From the NCBI GenBank assembly GCA_014529385.2, contig CM043966.1, forward strand, positions 99,742,087-99,806,086: a stretch of 64,000 nt of DNA. The letters run 5' to 3'. Below, one piece after another: positions 57,607 through 64,000 of the stretch. The first letter of the stretch is position 1, and each line of letters opens with the position of its first letter. This DNA comes from Adiantum capillus-veneris. Taxonomy: Eukaryota > Streptophyta > Polypodiopsida > Polypodiales > Pteridaceae. The position numbers and the translations under genes were made by a program. The notes beneath the pieces are model-generated. The model did no database searches and was not told the DNA's origin. It worked only from the letters and a program-made list of their open reading frames with translations.

Positions 57607-59519
57607 ATGAAAAGCATAGTTTCTGCGTACATGATTTTTATCAAAAAGTGCCTAAAAGGTCCTACTGGTTTATCAAATGTAAATGGTAGGAATCAAGAAG
57701 AGTTAGACTTGTCTAATTTTCTAAAAGGATTCCAAGATGTGTTCATCAATGATATCTCTATGGACTTACCTCCAAAACGAGGAGATGATGACCATAAAAT
57801 TGAGCTCCTACCAGGAAGCTCACCGCCTAACAAGCCTCCTTATTGAGTTTCCCAAGCTCAACAAGAGGAGACCATGAGGAAAGTCAAGAATTGGTAGACA
57901 AAGGAATGGTGATGCCTAGCTCCTCTCCCTTTTGTTCTCCACTCCTTTTAGTGAAAAACAAGGATGGTACATACCGCATGTGTGTGGACTATTGATCACT
58001 AAACTATATCACTATCAAAAACAAATTTCCTGTACCTCCGGTAGAAGATCTATTTGATAAGCTACAAGGATCTACCTACTTCAGTAGGTTTGACCTTAAA
58101 AGTGGCTATCATCAAATAAGGATAGTGAATGAAGATTTCCTAAAGACTGCATTTCGTACAACTTTTTGTCTTTATGAATATCTAGTCATGCCTTTTGGCT
58201 TGACTAATGCACCAGCCATGTTCAATCATTTAATGGAGAAAATATTTAGACCCTATCGCAAATTCATTGGAGTGTTCTTTGATAATATCATCATCTACTC
58301 CAAGTCCTTGGAGGAGCATACGCAACATCTCCAAGTGATTTTTAAAGCATTGAGGGAGAACAAGTTTTTTGTCAATCAAAAGAAAAGCAAATTTTTCCTT
58401 CAAGAGATTCAATACTTAGGTCATATTATCTCTCAAGATGGCATCCGTATGGATCCATCAAAGTTGGAGGTAATAAAAGCATGGCCTAACCCAAGGAATG
58501 TAGATGAGCTAAGAATCTTTTTTGGTATGTGTGTATACTATAAACGTTTCATAGAAAAATTCTCTCAAATAGAAGGACCATTGCATGACTTAACAAAAAA
58601 GAACGTTAAGTAGTCATGGACCGATAAGGAGCAAAATGCTTTTGAAAACCTCAAAGAGAAGCTTACTTCCCAACCAGTCCTTATGCTTCCAGATCTCTCA
58701 AAGACATTCAAGGTCCAATGTAATGCTTGTGGTGATTGCCTTGGAGTGATCTTGCTTCAAGAAGGGCATGCCATAGCATATGAGGGCCAAAGGCTCAATG
58801 CCGATGAATGAATCTTGGGCATATACGAAAAAGAGCTTTCAGCTGTTCTATGTGTCCTAAACACATGGAAGCACTATCTATTGGGGAATCCATTTATTTT
58901 GTGAACCGACCACCAAAGTCTCAAGTACTTCATGAACGCAAACCAAGCTTTCTGACAAACAAATGAGGTAGGAAGATTTTCTTTCGCAATTTTATTTTCA
59001 TTTTGCTCAAATTGCTGGTAAGCACAATCAAGTGGCTGATGCACTTTCACGATGACCAAAAGTTAATATGGTTTCTATAGCAACTCACAATGATCTATCT
59101 TCTATAATAGATATGCTACTGACCCTAACTTTAAAGACATAATGTCAGCCCTTGATTTGGGAAAGAAAGAAGAGCCATTCACCTTGCATAATGGTTATGT
59201 TCTCCATGGAATTATGCTATGTATTACCCACTCCCTTCGTGAGAAAGTCATGTATGAATCTCATGCTCCTGCCTATGCGGGGCATAGAGGTATTCAACCT
59301 ACTCTTTGAGGAGTAGAGACATACTTCTATTGGACTACCATGAAAGTGGACATACAAGAGTATGTTTCAAAATGTGTGGTATGCCAAATGACTAAGTATG
59401 ATAGAGGGAAGCAACCTGGATTACTCCAGCCATTTCCAATTCCTAATTCACCATGGGAGAGTATATCCATGGATTTTATCTTTGGATTACCCAAGTCTAT
59501 CCATAGGAATACGGGAATA
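57607..59519 (+). pseudogene. Element G reverse transcriptase, RNase H and 5' half of integrase
   Basis: The RT starts with IELLPGSSPPNKPPY (stop after it, about 57844), RMCVDY (stop), then DLKSGYHQIRI and FGLTNAPAMF (58125-58613). The catalytic box reads FFDNIII, so the second aspartate of the usual YVDD/FFDD is asparagine. RNase H (58614-59055) has several stops. The integrase has the HHCC region (AGHRGI, then CVVCQMTKYD) and the first catalytic aspartate (SMDFIFG) and ends abruptly at about 59519, just before the second. Confidence 0.88.
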
Positions 59520-60422
59520 TGTGTGGGACGGGTGTCTAACCTCACTCCTATCTTATTGTAGATTTAGCGAGAACCACGATTAAATTATCAATCCATGGGA
59601 CGAAGCTAACTCGACTAGTACATAGAGGCTACAAGAGGCTGTCAATCTCTTGGAAAACAACAAACAACTCGCATCTCTCAAGTGACTGAAATCACCAAAA
59701 GCCAATCGCTATCGGTAAACAAATCACATCCGTTACAGCATCAAATGACATCCAAACGTAACGAAACTTCTAGGACAAGGTTATAATACCTAAGCACACA
59801 TGCTTATGGTCTCAAATACCACTTTAGGTCAAGTGAAAAAATCACGATTATTAACAGAGTGGATTTTTGACCTAGTTGTTTTCGACCCATGCATCTAAAT
59901 GCTTAGTAGTGATGCCCCAGTACCCCGCCTATGCTTAGTTTTTGATTTTTAAGTGTACATTCCTACTTATGATAAAATTAGGCCACGGGTCGGCGACGCC
60001 AAAAGCTACGAAATACCGTGAAGTGTTTACATCAATGCGTAAAGCTCTTACCTGCGGGTACAACACAATAAACGCGACTACAATGTGACAACCGGAGAGG
60101 GAGTAGGAAGCGCGAGAAGGAGAGAAGTAAGCACCATTAGCTCACACTATGTATTTCATTATCCAAAACTTAAAAATAACTTACAAAAACTGGCTTTTAT
60201 ACCTTAGCCAAGGTTTTTGGTGGTCAAAACTAATAATCTGGTAGCTCTAACTAAAGATGGGTAATGACAGGTTGATACAATCTGGAAGCTTGTAGCCCTG
60301 GCTCATCAATTACAAGGTTTATCCAAAAAATAGGAGTTACATTATTCTCAATTTATCAAAATAATAAGTGTTTTTACAATGAGAGCCCAAAAAATGGTAT
60401 CTGAGTTAGCTTGCTGCTAACA
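59520..60422 (-). repeat. 3' LTR of element I
   Basis: On the minus strand it starts TGTTAGCAGCAAGC after the purine tract AGGAGGGGGCGAAAA (complement of about 60423-60437) and appears to end CCCACACA at 59520, exactly where the element G integrase breaks off. Length about 903 bp. No second LTR is in the window, so the target duplication cannot be checked. Confidence 0.6.
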
Positions 60423-60563
60423 TTTTCGCCCCCTCCTTGCCTATGTCGTCCCTTGACACAGCTTATGGGATGAAATAGTCTTCGGGTTGACGGCTACGAG
60501 GCGGTCTTTAAGTGCATGTAGAGCCTTTTCGTAGATTCTGATCTTTCTCTCTTTATTTGGCAC

Positions 60564-62300
60564 CTACAAAAACTGTATAGTGACTCTATTTTTAAGCTCG
60601 ACTGTGGAGTAGCTTACAAATCTTGAAGTCAGCTTGCTGATCACTGGCCCAAAAATTTTCATTTGCCAAGTGAAGAACCCTTTGTATAATGCTTCCTCAA
60701 ACGCCAACATATTATGAGAAGGTAAGAACATGCATCGGGCGTAGAAGCCATAGAGGACTTCTTGGGAAGGTTGATCACTAAGATCGTAGCATAAACCTTT
60801 ATTGCTCTCAAGGAAAGATATCCATGGGGCTCCTGCTTGCTCTAGCTCATGGAATACTTCAATGCAGGTGAGTAGCATTCGACAAATCTTGTAAAGAATA
60901 GCACATGAAAGATCAGGTAGAATTTTGAAGAATGACATGGCGCCCGTTAGGGTTTTCACCATGTAGTCTTCTGTCTTGACGATCCCTTTTCTGGAGCTAG
61001 CAATCTTGAATAATTCAGCCAGGTTGGCCGCTTCTTTGTTATTGCCTCATGTGCTTGCCATATCCTTACTCTTGGTACATGATAGAAAGTTGGATCCTTT
61101 TGAAGTGCCGCAGGTGCTCTTGTGAATAAAATCAGGTATCTTGGATTCTTGTTCAGCTAGCTCTTCCTCCACTTAGGGTGGTCTTCATCTGCGCCTTCTA
61201 CTTGCATGTCTTTATAAAGTCTTTCTTTGACCTGGAGAAACTCCACCTTTATCAAGGGATATGGCAAGGATTGTTGATGCCATTGTGCATTGATTTGATT
61301 GGGAGTGAGTTAAGTAACATTGATAGAGTGAAGAACTCTCAACTCCCAATCCATCGCTACTATCCACTGCTCATCCGTCTCTTGTGTAACCTTTTCTTTA
61401 AGTGCATCTTCCTCAGCTTTTGACGGCTGGACCATTGACACTTCATCGGTTTTTGTTAACGGTACTTAAAAAACTTCTTCAACACCTAGACCTTCAGCTG
61501 GCTGTGTTTCCATCTCAACGAAAGAGACTGAGGGGATATCTATATGTGGTTGTTCTGAAGTTCTTGCTTCTTCATGCGTTTCTTGCCGTCCATCTCTTAA
61601 CATTTGGTTGACTCTTTTCACCCCGGCTATTTCCTTTCGCAACTCTTCTTCTCGTTGTACCCGCATTAATGGTAGGTCTCTGCGTTGAGACTGCTCTAGC
61701 TTTAGCTCTAGCTCGAGGTCTTTGTTCTTTTTCTCTAGTGCTTTGTACACTTCGTCTGTTCCTTTGATCGAGGCAACTGCACGATTTTCTCGTATTTGTC
61801 GCAAAAAAGTTGCCTGATCATTGATCCTCTTCTTTGAATATTGCAAGGAGGCGTTTGCTACGTCTAGCTGCACGTGAATCTTTTGAACTGACAGGGTTGT
61901 AGTTAGAAGTTCGTTAGTAACCTCTATCAGCTGTTCGTCTTTTGTTTTGCAAGAATCTGTCAACTTCATGAGAAGTTCACCTAACTCCTCCATTTCCTTT
62001 TGTTGTTTATCTCTTGCTAGTTGATGTTGTTCAGCTTCAACTTTCAATTCTTGCACTTGTTTTTGCAAATCAGTGATGACATATAATCTGTCTTCTAAAT
62101 CTCCTTGGAGAGTGTCAATCACCATCTCCAATTCTTTAGCCTTTGTGCTATGGCTAAGTGCTGCTGATCAGAGTTTTTCTATCATATCCTGCATTTGCTT
62201 TGCATATTCATTGACTTGCAGGATTACCTCATCATTGGTCTGCCAATCTTCATTTCTCGTGAGCTACCTAGTGTTGGTGCTGGAGCTAGGGAGGATGCCG
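60564..62300 (-). pseudogene. Element I internal ORFs: coiled-coil protein of unknown family
   Basis: On the minus strand, 62131-61466 encodes 221 residues rich in Glu, Gln, Lys and Leu with long coiled-coil heptads (residues about 1-180). The frame continues upstream to about 62250 through one TGA. After an unclear middle (61465-60970) a second frame, 60962-60564, encodes 132 residues (FFKILPDLSCAILYKICRML). I know no family for either part. The polypurine tract and LTR downstream place them inside an LTR element, so a gag-like or captured host protein is likely. RT and integrase are not seen. Confidence 0.45.
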
Positions 62301-62319
62301 CCTGAGGGTCATGGCGAGC

Positions 62320-62550
62320 TGATGACGAGCAGCAGAAAGCCACAAAAGAGAGAGAGAGATTCGACACAGTAAAATTCACGCTATATTCTTTTTCTTTAAT
62401 GGAAGCCTTTACATAGCTTTTGCAAGATGATGTCTACCTCACCTTTTTCCACATGCAAACTCAACGAACTAATGGTCTATACCTGCATGCCTTGAGACTT
62501 GTTCTCACGGGCTGACCAATAAGCTGACTAATAAGGGCTTGAACCCAACA
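62320..62550 (-). repeat. 3' LTR of copia-like element H
   Basis: On the minus strand TGTTGGGTTCAAGCCC follows the purine tract CTTGAGGGGGGGA (complement of about 62552-62564). Length is about 230 bp; the left limit (near TGACGAGCAGC) is approximate. Confidence 0.5.
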
Positions 62551-62916
62551 ATCCCCCCCTCAAGCCCGAACTGGACAAGCAACTCATGATACCTTGAGTT
62601 TTTGGTGACTCGTCAACCGTGAGTTTTAGGTTTTCTCACAACCAAGGATTTCTGGTTTATCCATAACCTGGTGCTAGGTCAGTAACCCCCCCCTTGAACA
62701 GATAGGGTGTAGGTCAAAAAATTAGCTACCAAAAGTGGAGTTTTTGGTTCACTGCCAAACCTTGGGTTTAAGGTGTACCCAGTAACCTCATGAGGAGCGG
62801 ACAAAATGGTACTTGAGAACAAAAAACTGATAAATTGGGAGGTCTTACCACTTATGGGTGGCAGTGTCTATAGCCCGTACAATTTATTTTGACTAAATAA
62901 CATGAAAAGAGTTGAT
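62551..62916 (-). other. Element H 3' untranslated segment
   Basis: It holds the polypurine tract and a second C-rich run (plus-strand CCCCCCC near 62690). No remains of pol are recognisable. Confidence 0.45.
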
Positions 62917-63816
62917 CTAATAAATTTCCTCATCAACGGAATATATTGGAGATTCAGTGTCTCCCTCAACAACATGAATTTGAGTTTTACCCTTTTGAAA
63001 GCACTTATTTGACGGATGATTTGTTTTACCACAGTGAACACAAGGATTCTTCTTGAAGCAGTCTTTCGTCTGATGATTGTTGCGCCCACAAATGGCACAA
63101 GTTCTGGTTCCATTGAATGGTTGAGATGAAGCTGCTGTAGCAGCACATTTAGTGACTGCATATGCACTGGAAGTATCAGAAGAACTGGTGGGTGACACGG
63201 CATTCGAGACTGTATATGCCCTGGGAATAATAGTAGAATTGGTACTAGGTACCCTGCGTTCTTCTTCCTGCAATGAATTGATGATACCATCCAAGGAGGG
63301 CAGCGGATCTTTCTCTTTTAAAACAGTAACAATCTGATGAAATTTGTCAGTCAAACTTTTCAACAAAATGGCTATGAGATCTTCTTCTGGTACTGAAGCT
63401 TCGACATAAACAAGTTGAGTTCTAATACTCTTCAGTCTATTGGCTAAAGCTGCAATATTTTCATCTTCACGCATGCGGATGGAATATAATTCCATTTTTA
63501 AACTCATTTTTGAATACTTTGCTTTGGCACCAAACAACTTCTCTAACTCTATCCAAGCAGCACTTGAAGAATCGACATCATCCAAATAATGAATAAAATC
63601 ATCTTCTAAGGAGGTTAGGATAATACCAAAAGCTTGTTCGTCTTTCCTCTGTAGCTCAGCAGATAGTGCCCTTGTAACTGCAGCGGATGTGCCGGATTCG
63701 TCGGCTGCAAGAGGCTTGACCACATTCCAAAGATTTTTCCGCATCAGATAACCTTTGACTTTGATCTGCCAAGTATGAAAGCCCGATCCATTGAACTTGT
63801 CGACTTTTGATGTCAT
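62917..63816 (-). CDS. Copia-type gag with two zinc knuckles (element H)
   Basis: The ATG at 63816 opens 299 codons without a stop. The N-terminal half is a UBN2-type gag (FNGSGFHTWQIKVKGYL at residues about 8-24, AWIELEKLFGAKAKYSKM, LLKSLTDKF). A Ser/Thr-rich linker leads to two CX2CX4HX4C knuckles, CAICGRNNHQTKDC and CVHCGKTNHPSNKC (residues about 240-275). Gag binds and packages the element RNA. After gag only about 370 bp remain before the polypurine tract, so protease, integrase and RT are missing and H is probably a gag-only non-autonomous element. Its 5' LTR is beyond the right edge. Confidence 0.85.
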   Translation of the reverse strand: MTSKVDKFNGSGFHTWQIKVKGYLMRKNLWNVVKPLAADESGTSAAVTRALSAELQRKDEQAFGIILTSLEDDFIHYLDDVDSSSAAWIELEKLFGAKAKYSKMSLKMELYSIRMREDENIAALANRLKSIRTQLVYVEASVPEEDLIAILLKSLTDKFHQIVTVLKEKDPLPSLDGIINSLQEEERRVPSTNSTIIPRAYTVSNAVSPTSSSDTSSAYAVTKCAATAASSQPFNGTRTCAICGRNNHQTKDCFKKNPCVHCGKTNHPSNKCFQKGKTQIHVVEGDTESPIYSVDEEIY

Positions 63817-64000
63817 ATTTGACAGACAATTGAATTTGATTTGTTATCGAAAATGCCAAAACTGAAATTGGCAGCTATCGAACTATTGCAAAACTGAAAT
63901 TGACAGCTTTTGAACTTGAAGCCGATCACCAAAATGTGCACAAAAGACTTGATGATTTGCCAAGGGTGTGAATGCCAACTTGCTTGAAGACCAAAGGTCA

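Larger units (their letters stand above)
44691..59519 (+). mobile_element. Element G: Ty3/gypsy retrotransposon interrupted by two copia elements and truncated by element I
   Basis: The order is the 5' LTR (left limit unknown, possibly near 43561; right end 49423), primer-binding site 49425-49436, leader, gag from 55395, zinc knuckle, protease, RT, RNase H and integrase. Copia-1 lies in the LTR and copia-2 in the leader. The integrase stops mid-domain at about 59519, where an LTR in the opposite orientation begins. Many stops are present and the RT active site is altered. Confidence 0.8.

Overview
This window is land-plant nuclear DNA made almost entirely of transposable elements stacked inside one another. 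A vascular plant with a large, repeat-rich genome (a fern would fit) is an inference from the Ty3/gypsy, Ty1/copia, LINE and CACTA content, the long microsatellites and one plant-type reductase exon. There are no bacterial operons, rRNA genes or CRISPR arrays. The only piece that looks like an ordinary host gene is the first exon of an NADP-dependent alkenal/double-bond reductase (minus strand, 28277-28510). A FAR1/MULE-like coding remnant (29179-29655 plus 41078-41661) is split by a retrotransposon.

Left nest (1-25.5 kb). The 3' end of a gypsy chromovirus (integrase plus chromodomain, 1-1389) ends in a 1.47-kb LTR (1560-3033). Next is element A, a gag-protease element without reverse transcriptase (3034-5941, resuming 20403-20657). 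Element B (5942-20402) was inserted into A; its flanks CATGG/CGTGG are a near-perfect 5-bp target duplication, and A's sequence is continuous once B is removed. B's 5' LTR was then hit by a 7.2-kb LINE (6035-13211, minus strand, 10-bp duplication AAGACCTTAG). B's gag was hit by a solo LTR (16159-17702, minus strand, duplication GTTAA) related to the LTR at 1560. B's 5' LTR also carries about 1 kb of another element's gag, which its 3' LTR lacks. A ends in LTR E1 (20658-21755), followed by a truncated internal unit and LTR E2 (22605-23787), a roughly 550-bp tandem duplication and a further LTR (24763-25487).

Middle (25.5-44 kb). A degenerate copia gag lies at 26.3-27.1 kb, then the reductase exon and a possible tRNA-derived SINE. 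Retroelement K (29661-41072, minus strand) is complete at its ends: LTRs of 132 and 153 bp, primer-binding site, polypurine tract and duplication GAGGA. It shows no recognisable gag or pol. A CACTA transposon (30640-36475, 3-bp duplication AAC) with internally deleted TNP2 and a TnpA-like ORF sits inside it. From 41.7 to 44 kb I see only AT-rich sequence and small repeats.

Right nest (44-64 kb). Gypsy element G (plus strand) has a 5' LTR interrupted by copia-1 (44873-48927, duplication ATGAT) and a leader interrupted by copia-2 (49489-55046, duplication CATGA, almost intact, LTRs about 98 percent identical). Its gag carries a fold-back template-switch scar, and its integrase is cut at about 59519 by the LTR of element I (59520-60422, minus strand). 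Element I encodes an unfamiliar coiled-coil protein. A copia element H, of which only the gag is visible, lies next to or inside I and runs off the window.

The genes do not form a pathway. What the window records is an order of insertions: the hosts A, B, K and G are older than the LINE, solo LTR, CACTA, copia-1 and copia-2 copies inside them, and copia-2 is probably among the youngest.
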